Assembly: GCA_004335635.1 (NCBI GenBank)
Contig: QAXH01004703.1
Coordinates: forward strand, 284-11,166
Reading direction: 5' to 3'
Origin: Chloromonas sp. AAM2
Lineage: Eukaryota; Chlorophyta; Chlorophyceae; Chlamydomonadales; Chlamydomonadaceae
DNA: 10,883 nucleotides
The first letter of the stretch is position 1; each line of letters begins with the position of its first letter. Below, one piece after another: positions 1 through 6,776 of the stretch. The notes below the pieces were generated by a model that did no database searches, was not told the origin of the DNA, and was given only the letters and a program-made list of their open reading frames with translations. The translations under genes were made by a program, and so were the position numbers.

Positions 1-99
1 GGTAAAGCAACATCAACAAAAGTGTTCAAAATAGTTGGATAAATCTGGATTAATAAAGGAAGGAAAGCTTATCCAATTTCGTGCCGCGAGTCAAACGAT

Positions 100-189
100 T
101 TATAACACCAGAAGCAGATACATAAAAATAATTAAAATCGGTAAGCTAAATACGAGTCCGCCTTTCCAATATGCTTCTCTTATTTTCAT
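100..189 (-). CDS. possible 29-residue single-pass membrane peptide
   Basis: This short reading frame starts at ATG 189 and ends with TAA at 102-100. A strong Shine-Dalgarno GGAGGT lies at 199-194, four bases before the ATG. The peptide begins with a short charged part (MKIREAYWKGG) and continues as a hydrophobic stretch from about residue 12 to the end, compatible with one membrane helix. I recognise no family. The good ribosome-binding site is the main support, since most genes in this window lack one. No clear promoter was seen between 190 and 300. It could be a small membrane protein, a leader peptide or a chance frame. Positions 1-99 show no other coding signal, and no gene that continues past the left edge can be supported. 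Confidence 0.35.
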   Translation of the reverse strand: MKIREAYWKGGLVFSLPILIIFMYLLLVL

Positions 190-297
190 ATATACCTCCG
201 TTTTATATTGAGTACCATGATCTCACTTGATTTGTTTCACTCCATCTAATTTTAATACTTAAAATATCAATACACACCGCATGTTTATGTGAAATCG

Positions 298-323
298 AAC
301 ATCCAACATTGAGTAAGGAACAT
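298..323 (+). repeat. left inverted repeat next to the broken four-helix gene
   Basis: The plus strand reads AACATCCAACA (298-308), a 7-base insert, then AGGAACAT (316-323). The same 11-mer and 8-mer occur, contiguous and in opposite orientation, at 748-730. Together the two copies bracket the decayed gene at 335-702. All 19 shared bases match exactly; only the 7-base insert differs. The composition (AACATYCAACA, AGGAACAT) resembles low-complexity intergenic repeats common in this bacterial group, which I state from memory. Confidence 0.6.
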
Positions 324-334
324 CGCAAGAAGAA

Positions 335-702
335 CTATTCTTTTTTAATGTTTATCCTTGCAGTCTTGATACTGCTAACAAAAATTGAAATCAATTCGTC
401 ATTTTCATTTAGAAGTTTATTGAATTCTGACGGATCTAAAATCTTTACTTGTCTAAGTATATCAAGATTCACGAAAGTCTCTCTTCGTTCTTTTAAACCA
501 ATTTTGAGTTTTGTATAAAATCTTTTCTCGATTAAGCACTTTGAGCTTCTGCGTGGTGAAATGCTGGAGATGTTCCGCTTTTCACTAATTGTCTCGCAAA
601 ATGAATCCCAATCACCGTTTTTGGCAACTTGTCTACGATCTTTAAAATGATCACTGAAAAGGCAACTAGTCTCTTCTGTAAATTAAATTCTTTTCGTTTC
701 AT
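335..702 (-). pseudogene. decayed four-helix-bundle (23S rRNA intervening-sequence type) protein
   Basis: Reading from ATG 702, the frame gives 56 residues beginning MKRKEFNLQKRLV, with the family-like segments FARQLVKSGTSPAF and AEAQSA, and then stops at TAA 534-532. The family normally continues with an acidic residue followed by S-R-K-D-F-I, and the bases after the stop do encode SRKDFI in the same frame. One base is then missing around 509-513. After it a second frame encodes KLKIGLKERRET and a further C-terminal helix, ending at TAG 337-335. The total length of 368 bases is one short of a 123-codon gene, as expected for a single deletion. The family is small (about 120 residues), all-helical, first known from insertions in 23S rRNA and related in fold to Avd of diversity-generating retroelements; its cellular role is unclear. 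There are two independent lesions, so the copy is probably dead, although assembly error should be excluded. It lies 54 bases downstream of yifB on the same strand. Confidence 0.75.
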
Positions 703-729
703 ATTTATTCCCTATCAGTTAAATGTTGT

Positions 730-748
730 ATGTTCCTTGTTGGATGTT
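730..748 (-). repeat. right inverted repeat next to the broken four-helix gene
   Basis: Read on the minus strand this is AACATCCAACA followed directly by AGGAACAT, identical to the two halves of the left copy at 298-323. It lies 8 bases beyond the yifB stop codon and 27 bases before the ATG of the four-helix remnant, so it sits in the yifB 3' region. On the plus strand, ATGTTCCTTGTT (730-741) matches 11 of 12 bases of 6882-6893, inside the pnt operon. Confidence 0.6.
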
Positions 749-756
749 AGATATTC

Positions 757-2298
757 TCAACCTAGCCATCCTTCTCTGTCTAAACTCCGATACTGTATCG
801 CTTCAGCTACATGGTTTGATTTAATGTCTTCAGAATGATCGAGATCAGCGATGGTGCGTGATACTTTCAGAATTCGATCATAAGCACGAGCGGATAGCCC
901 CAGAGACGTAATAGCTTTTTTTAGGATCTTTGAACCGGCATCATCAAGTTTGCACATTTTACGCACCATCCGGGTGCTCATTTGTGCGTTGCTATATACC
1001 CCTTTTACGCCCATAAACCGTTTGGACTGTATTTCCCGTGCATCTACTACCCGTTCACGGATATCTTGTGATGACTCCCCTTTCGCTTTTCCTGAAAGTT
1101 CTTCATAACTCACTTTATGAACTTCAATGTGTAAATCAATACGGTCTAAAAGAGGACCACTTATTTTACTTAGATACCGCTGCATTTGCTGCGATGTGGT
1201 TCCGTTCATTTCATGAGGGTCATACCAATCACCGGAAGGCGAAGGATTCATAGAAGCAACCAACATAACTCTGCTGGGATAAGTTACACTCATGCGAGCC
1301 CTGGATATTGAAACAAAACCGTCCTCTAATGGTTGGCGCATCACCTCCAGTGCACTCCGCTTGAATTCCGGCAGTTCATCCAAAAACAAAACACCATTGT
1401 GTGCCATGGATATCTCCCCGGGCATGGGGATGCTACCTCCCCCAACCAGCGCAACATCAGAAACAGTGTGGTGCGGAGAACGAAATTGCCTTTTTGTGAT
1501 GAGTGCTTTTCCGGAATCTAAAATCCCTGAAACAGAATGAATTTTTGTTGTTTCAAGTGCTTCATCCAGGGATAAAGGAGGTAAAATGGTGGGTATTCTC
1601 CGTGCCATCATGGTTTTTCCTGAGCCGGGAGGACCTACCATTATCACGTTATGACTTCCCGCTGCTGCAATTTCTAATGCTCTTTTTACATTTTCCTGCC
1701 CGCGAACATCACTGAAATCCAGAGGATTGTGTTTTCCATTTTGATGAAAATATTCCTGAACGTTACTACGCAAAGGATCTAAATTCCCACGGTTTTCCAG
1801 CCAGTCTTTCACCTGATTTAAATGTTCAAAAGGAAAAACATTGAGTTCTTCCACTACAGCAGCTTCCCCGCCATTTTCTTTTGGGACGATCAAATTTTTA
1901 AAACCTTTTTTAGCGGCTTCTACTGCTACGGGAAGGACTCCTTTAACCGCGCGTATTTTGCCATCCAGTGCCAATTCCCCGAGCATTACCGTGTTGTCTA
2001 ATTTATTGGTGTGAAGTTGTCCTGACATATTTAAAATGCCCACAGCAATCGGTAGGTCAAAACCGTTACCTTCTTTGGGAAGATCAGCCGGGGCTAAATT
2101 AGCAGTTATCCTGCCAATTGGATAAAACGAACCGGTATTTCGAATAGCTGCCTCTACACGATCTCGGGCTTCTTTTACGGCTCGGTCTGGGAGGCCAACC
2201 ATAAAAAACTTCACCATCCCATTTGTGTGGTGGGTTTCTACGTCAATGATTTTAGCATCTACCCCAACCGTAGATGCACAATAAACTCTTGAAAGCAT
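757..2298 (-). CDS. yifB: YifB/ComM-family Mg-chelatase-like AAA+ ATPase
   Basis: This is a full-length, 513-residue member of the YifB/ComM family. ComM is a hexameric helicase that promotes branch migration during integration of DNA taken up by natural transformation; most relatives are uncharacterised. The N-terminus [20 protein letters not shown] is the standard family start. Residues about 20-140 form the Lon/ChlI-like S5 fold, including the [18 protein letters not shown] segment. The AAA+ domain follows with Walker A GPPGSGKT (222-229), Walker B VLFLDEL (303-309), sensor 1 around VASMNPSP (347-354) and [10 protein letters not shown] (381-390). The C-terminal Mg-chelatase domain ends with [12 protein letters not shown]. 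The cysteines that many relatives carry after sensor 1 (NPCPCG...CxC) are absent; NPSPSG is found instead, which I recall as usual in Bacteroidota. A weak AGGT lies about 9 bases before the start. The gene is divergent from the DUF4342 gene, and I saw no convincing promoter for it. Confidence 0.95.
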   Translation of the reverse strand: MLSRVYCASTVGVDAKIIDVETHHTNGMVKFFMVGLPDRAVKEARDRVEAAIRNTGSFYPIGRITANLAPADLPKEGNGFDLPIAVGILNMSGQLHTNKLDNTVMLGELALDGKIRAVKGVLPVAVEAAKKGFKNLIVPKENGGEAAVVEELNVFPFEHLNQVKDWLENRGNLDPLRSNVQEYFHQNGKHNPLDFSDVRGQENVKRALEIAAAGSHNVIMVGPPGSGKTMMARRIPTILPPLSLDEALETTKIHSVSGILDSGKALITKRQFRSPHHTVSDVALVGGGSIPMPGEISMAHNGVLFLDELPEFKRSALEVMRQPLEDGFVSISRARMSVTYPSRVMLVASMNPSPSGDWYDPHEMNGTTSQQMQRYLSKISGPLLDRIDLHIEVHKVSYEELSGKAKGESSQDIRERVVDAREIQSKRFMGVKGVYSNAQMSTRMVRKMCKLDDAGSKILKKAITSLGLSARAYDRILKVSRTIADLDHSEDIKSNHVAEAIQYRSLDREGWLG

Positions 2299-2300
2299 AA

Positions 2301-2330
2301 TTTGTACCTGAATCTTTTATGTTATCTTTA
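2301..2330 (+). promoter_or_regulatory. candidate Bacteroidota-type promoter for the DUF4342 gene
   Basis: TTTG (2301-2304) is followed after 18 bases by TATCTTTA (2323-2330), which matches TAnnTTTG at five of six defined positions. The spacing is within the known 17-23 range. It would start transcription near 2336, leaving a leader of about 55 bases before ATG 2391. Confidence 0.4.
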
Positions 2331-2390
2331 CGTAGTTAGAGGGACGAGAATGCAACTCCTTACAAAAAATTTTCATAAATCTTACATATC

Positions 2391-2819
2391 ATGAAAAAAG
2401 ATGACGCTAAAGCCAAGGCAAAAACCATTTATGAAGAAATTCAGGGTGGTGTGAATGAAGTAATCAAGCAGATAAGAAAACTTATTAAAGAGGGAAGTGC
2501 CCGAAAACTTATTATCAAGGACAAGGAAGGTGAGGTGAAATTTCAGACCAATCTTACCGTGGGAGTTGGAGGAGTTACTTTAGCCGCGGCTATGGCCCCG
2601 GTAATCTCTGCCATCGGAATGTTTGCCATGTTTATAAATGATTACCAGATCATCGTGGAAAGGGAACTAACAGATGAAGATGATGAGTACTCTGTTGATG
2701 CTGAGTTTATTGATATACAGGATGAAGATGAAACTGAGACTGATGAAAATAGCAAAGCTGAAAATAAATCAGAATCAGGGGATGACCAAAAAGAAGAAAA
2801 AACCGTTGGCAGAAAGTAA
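2391..2819 (+). CDS. DUF4342-type small protein with acidic tail
   Basis: The protein has 142 residues. The first half resembles DUF4342: a helical segment with VNEVIKQIRKLIKEGSARKL (21-40), then KDKEGEVKFQTNLTVGVGG (43-61) and a hydrophobic stretch of about 23 residues (60-83, GGVTLAAAMAPVISAIGMFAM) that could enter or lie on the membrane. Residues 91-137 form a low-complexity tail very rich in Asp, Glu and Lys, probably disordered. The function of the domain is unknown; family members often have the same IKEG-(x)n-dG-(x)n-LTVGv pattern. There is no Shine-Dalgarno before ATG 2391, which is common in this group. The gene is alone in its transcription unit, divergent from yifB and 11 bases from the end of the convergent desaturase-type gene. 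The family assignment is from motif memory; no role is proposed. Confidence 0.75.
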   Translation: MKKDDAKAKAKTIYEEIQGGVNEVIKQIRKLIKEGSARKLIIKDKEGEVKFQTNLTVGVGGVTLAAAMAPVISAIGMFAMFINDYQIIVERELTDEDDEYSVDAEFIDIQDEDETETDENSKAENKSESGDDQKEEKTVGRK

Positions 2820-2828
2820 TGTACTGCC
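2808..2828. terminator. weak hairpin between convergent genes
   Basis: GGCAG (2808-2812) can pair with CTGCC (2824-2828); an alternative inner pairing is AGTA with TACT around a three-base loop. The hairpin overlaps the DUF4342 stop codon. On the plus strand a T-rich run (TTTCTTTTT) follows only after about 11 bases, which is too far for a classical terminator. It may still serve the convergent pair. Confidence 0.22.
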
Positions 2829-2830
2829 TG

Positions 2831-3643
2831 CTATTCTGATTTCTTTTTAAAAGGCATATAAAACAAACCTTTCACATTTTGATCTTCCTCTGAATCAAAT
2901 TCATCAAGACCTATATGTATGGAATGTAGGTCTTTATTCAAGTTAAAGGTTCGCCCTATTCTGTCCCAAAAAGAAAACAGGGAGCTGTAATTGGAATCTG
3001 TTTCAGATTGTTTTCTTGAGTGATGCACTTTATGCATAGCCGGTGTTACAATAAATACCCGAAGTATTTTATCAACTTTATCCGGTAGTCCAATATTAGC
3101 GTGGTGAAATTGAACAACTATTACGAGCAATATCTCATAAACTAAGAGCTCCCATATTGCCAATCCTATGATTAGGATTATTCCGGTCCTGAGCACGGAA
3201 GAAAAAATAATTTCACCTACATGAAAACGATTTGCCGTTGTAACATCCATATTTGGATCTGAATGATGAACGCGGTGAAATTTCCAAAAAAACGGAATTT
3301 TGTGATTTAAGACATGCCAAAAATATGTCCAGGTATCCATTAGCAAAACGGCTCCTACAAGATGAAGCCAGGCTGGAAGATTTAACCAATTCAGGATACC
3401 AAAATCATTGCTAATTGCCCAGTTAGAGGCCCACAACCATATACCTACAAAAAGTACCGTAGTTAGGCCAACATTGACTAAGCCAAGTATGATATTACGG
3501 TAGAAATGGGTCCATTTTTTCTTGCCGGAGTTCTTGAAAAAATCATAGAATGGATGTAGATGCTCAATCAGTAGTAACAGTACTAAACCTGAAACTGCAA
3601 CAATGGTTTGTGTTTGTTCAAGCAGATTTAGTAAAGCTTGCAT
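2831..3643 (-). CDS. fatty-acid hydroxylase / sterol desaturase superfamily membrane enzyme
   Basis: The protein has 270 residues and is an integral membrane di-iron oxygenase of the fatty acid hydroxylase superfamily. The histidine clusters expected to bind the two irons are visible: H110-VLN-H114, HRVHH (123-127), H141, the pair H180-H181, and HKVHH (204-208). Hydrophobic segments lie at about 14-28, 50-72, 92-110 and 145-180, placing the His clusters on the cytoplasmic side by analogy with the family. Members hydroxylate or desaturate lipids, sterols or carotenoids; sequence alone does not give the substrate here. The C-terminus is charged (DEFDSEEDQN, MPFKKKSE). It begins 19 bases after the trxB stop on the same strand, so the two are probably cotranscribed, though no functional link is known to me. 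Confidence 0.88.
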   Translation of the reverse strand: MQALLNLLEQTQTIVAVSGLVLLLLIEHLHPFYDFFKNSGKKKWTHFYRNIILGLVNVGLTTVLFVGIWLWASNWAISNDFGILNWLNLPAWLHLVGAVLLMDTWTYFWHVLNHKIPFFWKFHRVHHSDPNMDVTTANRFHVGEIIFSSVLRTGIILIIGLAIWELLVYEILLVIVVQFHHANIGLPDKVDKILRVFIVTPAMHKVHHSRKQSETDSNYSSLFSFWDRIGRTFNLNKDLHSIHIGLDEFDSEEDQNVKGLFYMPFKKKSE

Positions 3644-3662
3644 AAATACGATCTATGAAAAA

Positions 3663-4640
3663 TTATTTCCAGTGAGCCTCAGCAATAGCTTCTTCACTTT
3701 CCAATTCGCCCAGATACTTTTCCGCATCCAAAGCTGCCTTACATCCGGTGCCTGCCGCGGTAACGGCTTGTCGATATATTGCATCCATTGCATCGCCACA
3801 CGCAAATAAACCGGGCTGATCGGTAACAGTCGACTGTCCCTTAGTTTGGATATAACCAACGTCGTCCATTTCCACGATACCTTTAAAAAGGTCGGTATTA
3901 GGTTTGTGACCAATGGCGATAAATACTCCGGTTACATCATCCAGCGTTGTAACTTCCTCGGTATTCCTATTCTTAATTTTTACTCCATCAACTACTTGAT
4001 CACCCAACACTTCAATAAGCTCACTATCCCACATAAATTCGATCTTATCATTATTGAAGGCGCGTTGCTGCATTGCTTTAGAGGCACGAAGTTCATCACG
4101 CCGATGGATTACGGTTACCTTACTTGCAAATTTTGTTAAGAAGGTAGCTTCTTCCATAGCTGTATCTCCGCCCCCAACAACAATCACATGTTGGTCCCTA
4201 AAAAATGCTCCATCACAAGTTGCACAGGCTGATACTCCTTTCCCGCGTAACTTCTGTTCGCTCTCCAGATGTAACCATTTTGCAGATGCCCCGGTGGAAG
4301 CAATTATAGCATGAGCATAGACCTCAGTTTTTTCATCCACCGTAACTTTGTACGGCCGTTTACTGAAGTCAATATCAGTAACATATCCATAGCGACAATC
4401 AGCACCAAAGCGAGAAGCCTGTTCGCGGAAATCCTGCATCATCTTTGGCCCCATAACACCTTCGGGGTATCCCGGAAAGTTTTCCACATCTGTAGTGGTC
4501 ATCAACTGCCCTCCCGGCTCCGGGCCTTCAAAAACAATGGGATTTAAATCGGCCCTGGCTGCGTAAAGTGCCGCCGTTAATCCTGCAGGACCGCTACCTA
4601 CAATTACAACTTCAAATGTTTTACCAGCTATATCATCCAT
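3663..4640 (-). CDS. trxB: thioredoxin reductase (NADPH)
   Basis: The 325-residue protein is the low-molecular-weight bacterial thioredoxin reductase, a cytoplasmic flavoenzyme that passes electrons from NADPH through FAD and a Cys pair to thioredoxin. The FAD-binding motif GSGPAG is at 15-20, PGGQLMTTTDVENFPGYPEG at 42-61, the redox-active CATC at 139-142, and the NADPH-binding GGGDTAMEEA at 156-165. HRRDELRA (179-186) carries the basic residues that bind the NADPH 2'-phosphate. The second FAD motif GLFACGDAMD is at 277-286, followed by RQAVTAAGTG. Length is normal for the family. ATG 4640 gives the usual short N-terminal extension; no Shine-Dalgarno is present. A good promoter candidate lies about 85-115 bases upstream. 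It is the first gene of a likely two-gene unit with the membrane di-iron enzyme downstream. Confidence 0.97.
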   Translation of the reverse strand: MDDIAGKTFEVVIVGSGPAGLTAALYAARADLNPIVFEGPEPGGQLMTTTDVENFPGYPEGVMGPKMMQDFREQASRFGADCRYGYVTDIDFSKRPYKVTVDEKTEVYAHAIIASTGASAKWLHLESEQKLRGKGVSACATCDGAFFRDQHVIVVGGGDTAMEEATFLTKFASKVTVIHRRDELRASKAMQQRAFNNDKIEFMWDSELIEVLGDQVVDGVKIKNRNTEEVTTLDDVTGVFIAIGHKPNTDLFKGIVEMDDVGYIQTKGQSTVTDQPGLFACGDAMDAIYRQAVTAAGTGCKAALDAEKYLGELESEEAIAEAHWK

Positions 4641-4725
4641 AGTACATCTTTAATTTATTTCGATTGCTAAAAATAAGGTTTTAGCGTACAAAGTTTTTCT
4701 CTAATTATTTATGAATTTGATAGAG

Positions 4726-4757
4726 CAAACTTATCCTACGTCCTCTTATCTGACAAC
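4726..4757 (-). promoter_or_regulatory. candidate Bacteroidota-type promoter for trxB
   Basis: On the minus strand GTTG (4757-4754) is followed after 20 bases by TAAGTTTG (4733-4726), a perfect match to TAnnTTTG. Transcription would begin near 4720 and leave a leader of about 80 bases before ATG 4640. This is the best match to the group consensus in the window. I see nothing else in the rest of the 202-bp gap (4641-4842). Confidence 0.5.
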
Positions 4758-4842
4758 CTGAGGAAAATAAATCTTACGATCACAATTTGCCTGAAACGCT
4801 GGCCTGTGAGCATCTAATCTTACGTCTTATCGATCGGCTAAA

Positions 4843-5352
4843 TTATCGATTGATTTTAAATATCTCTTTGATGCTCTTTTCTTGCTCCAAACCTGGTATA
4901 GTTTTGAAAGATTCTGAACACTCCGGTACTAAATCTGATATATCACGGCTATCCTTAGAATAGGGAGTAACTTCTTCTTGCTCATCAGCATCTGCTATCG
5001 TCATGGTATTACCATCTACCTTTATAATAGCAGTTAGCTCTTCCTGACCATCTGAAAATAGTTCATTTACTCTAATGCGATATCGATCTCCCGAATATGA
5101 AATGATTTCACCGACTTCAAACACAAAATAGCAGTCATCTCCTTCATCGAAACTATCGCCATCGTAGTCCCATGTAAAAATTTTGGTTTCTGTAAAATAA
5201 ATACCGATTTCATCTCCATCGTCAAACTCTTCATCTTGCCATACGGCGTGTAAAAACTCCGGAAAAGTATCTCCTGTTTCATCATCATTTTTACAGGAAA
5301 TATTCACTAATGAGATTGATATAAGTAGTAATAGTAATGATATGCTTTTCAT
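4843..5352 (-). CDS. small lipoprotein of unknown function, possibly surface-exposed
   Basis: The protein has 169 residues. It opens with a lipoprotein signal peptide: MKSIS, a hydrophobic core of Leu, Ile and Ser, and a relaxed lipobox ending NIS-C20. The residues after the cysteine are KNDDE, similar to the Lys plus acidic lipoprotein export signal described in Bacteroidota for display on the outer face of the outer membrane. The mature part is strongly acidic and looks beta-rich, with alternating patterns such as IGIYFTETKIFTWDYDG (49-65), YRIRVNEL (91-98) and ELTAIIKVDGNTMTIADA (105-122). That is reminiscent of small lipocalin-like lipoproteins, but I cannot assign a family. Two further cysteines (74 and 145) could form a disulfide. 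ATG 5352 is chosen because it gives a complete signal peptide. The gene stands alone and is divergent from the pnt operon; no clear promoter was found. Confidence 0.82.
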   Translation of the reverse strand: MKSISLLLLLISISLVNISCKNDDETGDTFPEFLHAVWQDEEFDDGDEIGIYFTETKIFTWDYDGDSFDEGDDCYFVFEVGEIISYSGDRYRIRVNELFSDGQEELTAIIKVDGNTMTIADADEQEEVTPYSKDSRDISDLVPECSESFKTIPGLEQEKSIKEIFKINR

Positions 5353-5428
5353 AAATGTACCCGTATTATTTTGTGTTGAAAGATAATTTAGCGACTATTT
5401 TATCTCTGTATATTTTAAAACATCACTT

Positions 5429-5455
5429 CGATTATAGATATTTTTATCATAATCG
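5429..5455. other. strong orphan hairpin in the divergent gap
   Basis: CGATTAT (5429-5435) pairs with ATAATCG (5449-5455), and GATA (5437-5440) pairs with TATC (5445-5448). This leaves one bulged A at 5436 and a TTTT loop: eleven base pairs in 27 bases. A six-T run follows at 5462-5467 on the plus strand, giving a terminator-like look, but no plus-strand gene lies upstream. It sits about 77-103 bases upstream of the lipoprotein start and about 135 bases before the pnt promoter candidate. It could be an operator, a leader structure or a terminator of an unseen transcript. The 297-bp gap 5353-5649 otherwise holds only the pnt promoter and ribosome-binding site listed below. Confidence 0.45.
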
Positions 5456-5588
5456 GCACTATTTTTTCATCATCGTTGTGGATTTATTTTGCGTTATTGG
5501 AATTCAAGCAAACTCAAAATATGCTGTGGTCCTGCTCATATTTTCTCTCTAAATCAAAATGGAACCTAAAAAAGCGCTCCCATTAATA

Positions 5589-5619
5589 TTTGTGATTTAG
5601 ATTCAATTCACTAAGTTAG
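5589..5619 (+). promoter_or_regulatory. candidate Bacteroidota-type promoter for the pnt operon
   Basis: TTTG (5589-5592) is followed after 19 bases by TAAGTTAG (5612-5619), which matches TAnnTTTG at five of six defined positions. Transcription would start near 5625, leaving a short leader that contains the ribosome-binding site at 5639-5643. Confidence 0.45.
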
Positions 5620-5638
5620 ACGCTGTTAAGTTTAAAAT

Positions 5639-5643
5639 GGAGG
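5639..5643 (+). promoter_or_regulatory. Shine-Dalgarno that fixes the GTG start of pntAA
   Basis: GGAGG lies six bases before GTG 5650. No in-frame ATG gives the conserved N-terminus, so this site and the family alignment (MIVGVLKETEEHERRVALTP) together select the GTG. A nearby ATG at 5637 is in another frame. Confidence 0.7.
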
Positions 5644-5649
5644 ATAACT

Positions 5650-6771
5650 GTGATTGTTGGAGTTTTAAAAGAAACAGAGGAACACGAGCGCCGGGTTGCT
5701 CTTACCCCTGAGATTTCTGCAAAGCTGATTGATAAGGAAATTGATGTTTGGGTTGAGCCGGGTGCGGGAAACAGGTCGAATTTCCCGGACGAGCAATACG
5801 AGGCTGTTGGAGCAACGATAGCAAAAGACAGAGATGCCGTTTTATCTTCTTCAGATATACTGCTCACTATACAAACTCCCTCTGAAAAAGAGATCAAAAA
5901 ATTAAAGGAACACGCAGTCCTGATCTGTTTTCTTTGGGCTTTACAACATCCGGAATTAGTAAAACTGCTCCAAGAGCAGCAAGTATCAGCACTTGGAATG
6001 GATGCCGTACCCAGGATTTCAAGGGCTCAAAATATGGATGCTTTGTCGTCAATGAGCTCTATTGCCGGATACAAATCTGCGCTGTTAGCGGCCAATGCAT
6101 TGGATAAATATCTCCCCATGATGATGACCGCAGCAGGCACTATTCCACCCGCCAAATCTTTAGTTTTGGGTGCTGGAGTGGCCGGACTTCAAGCTATTGC
6201 TACACTTCGGAGACTCGGTGCTGTAGTGGAGGCATTTGACATCCGACCGGAAGTAAAAGAACAAGTTGAAAGTTTGGGAGCCAAGTTTGTTGAAGTAGAA
6301 CTTGGAGAAGAGGAGACACAAACTGAAGGAGGCTATGCCAAAGAACTGGATGAAAAAAAACAAGACCTTCAGCGAAAGGCTATCCATGAGCATACCAAAA
6401 AATCGGACATTATAATTACTACTGCGCTCATTCCCGGCCGACCTGCCCCATTACTTGTCACAGAAGATATGGTAAAAGATATGGCACCGGGGTCTGTTAT
6501 AGTAGATATGGCCTCTGAAAATGGTGGAAATTGTGAGATCACAAAACATGGGAAAACTGTAGAGAAATATGGCGTAAAAGTTATTGGGCCTAATAATTTA
6601 CCAAGTCAGTTATCCCTGCATGCCAGTAAATTGTACTCAAAAAATATGTTCGCGTTGCTGAATCTACTCTTAGAGGAAGGTAAACCTAACTTCAACTTTG
6701 AAGACGAAATTCTACTAAAAACCACCATTACCCATCAGGGTGAAATTATCAGCCCAATGCTAAAGGAATAA
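5650..6771 (+). CDS. pntAA: NAD(P) transhydrogenase subunit alpha part 1 (NAD-binding domain I)
   Basis: This 373-residue protein is the soluble NAD(H)-binding subunit of the proton-translocating transhydrogenase, in the split form known from Rhodospirillum and Thermus, where the alpha chain is two polypeptides. It resembles alanine dehydrogenase in fold. Visible motifs are RRVALTPE (14-21), the mobile-loop region RAQNMDALSSMSSIAGYKSA (125-144), the Rossmann motif GAGVAGLQA (174-182) with the acidic residue of EAFDIRP (194-200) that favours NAD over NADP, and ITTALIPGRPAPLLV (256-270). The complex transfers hydride from NADH to NADP+ while protons flow inward, supplying NADPH for biosynthesis and for reductases such as the one encoded by trxB. 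Translation starts at GTG with a strong ribosome-binding site. It is first in the operon, but an unusual 144-bp gap follows it. Confidence 0.96.
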   Translation: MIVGVLKETEEHERRVALTPEISAKLIDKEIDVWVEPGAGNRSNFPDEQYEAVGATIAKDRDAVLSSSDILLTIQTPSEKEIKKLKEHAVLICFLWALQHPELVKLLQEQQVSALGMDAVPRISRAQNMDALSSMSSIAGYKSALLAANALDKYLPMMMTAAGTIPPAKSLVLGAGVAGLQAIATLRRLGAVVEAFDIRPEVKEQVESLGAKFVEVELGEEETQTEGGYAKELDEKKQDLQRKAIHEHTKKSDIIITTALIPGRPAPLLVTEDMVKDMAPGSVIVDMASENGGNCEITKHGKTVEKYGVKVIGPNNLPSQLSLHASKLYSKNMFALLNLLLEEGKPNFNFEDEILLKTTITHQGEIISPMLKE

Positions 6772-6776
6772 CGAAC

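Noticed and set aside
35..76. Inverted repeat TTGGATAA / TTATCCAA downstream of the 29-residue frame
   Set aside because: The stem is only 8 pairs with a 26-base loop and no T-run, which is too weak to call a terminator.
249..265. Palindrome ATTTTAA-TAC-TTAAAAT
   Set aside because: It is almost entirely A and T in an AT-rich spacer, so it is likely by chance; no T-run or gene end is placed to use it.
309..518. 69-codon plus-strand frame
   Set aside because: It runs antisense to the four-helix remnant, which has clear family similarity; the plus-strand protein has none.
4829..4850. Two ATCGAT copies that could pair at the lipoprotein 3' end
   Set aside because: Each copy is self-palindromic, the stem is only six pairs and no T-run follows.
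5355..5552. 65-codon plus-strand frame in the gap before pntAA
   Set aside because: It has no ribosome-binding site, an odd Phe/Tyr/His-rich composition typical of translated AT-rich DNA, and it overlaps the hairpin at 5429-5455.
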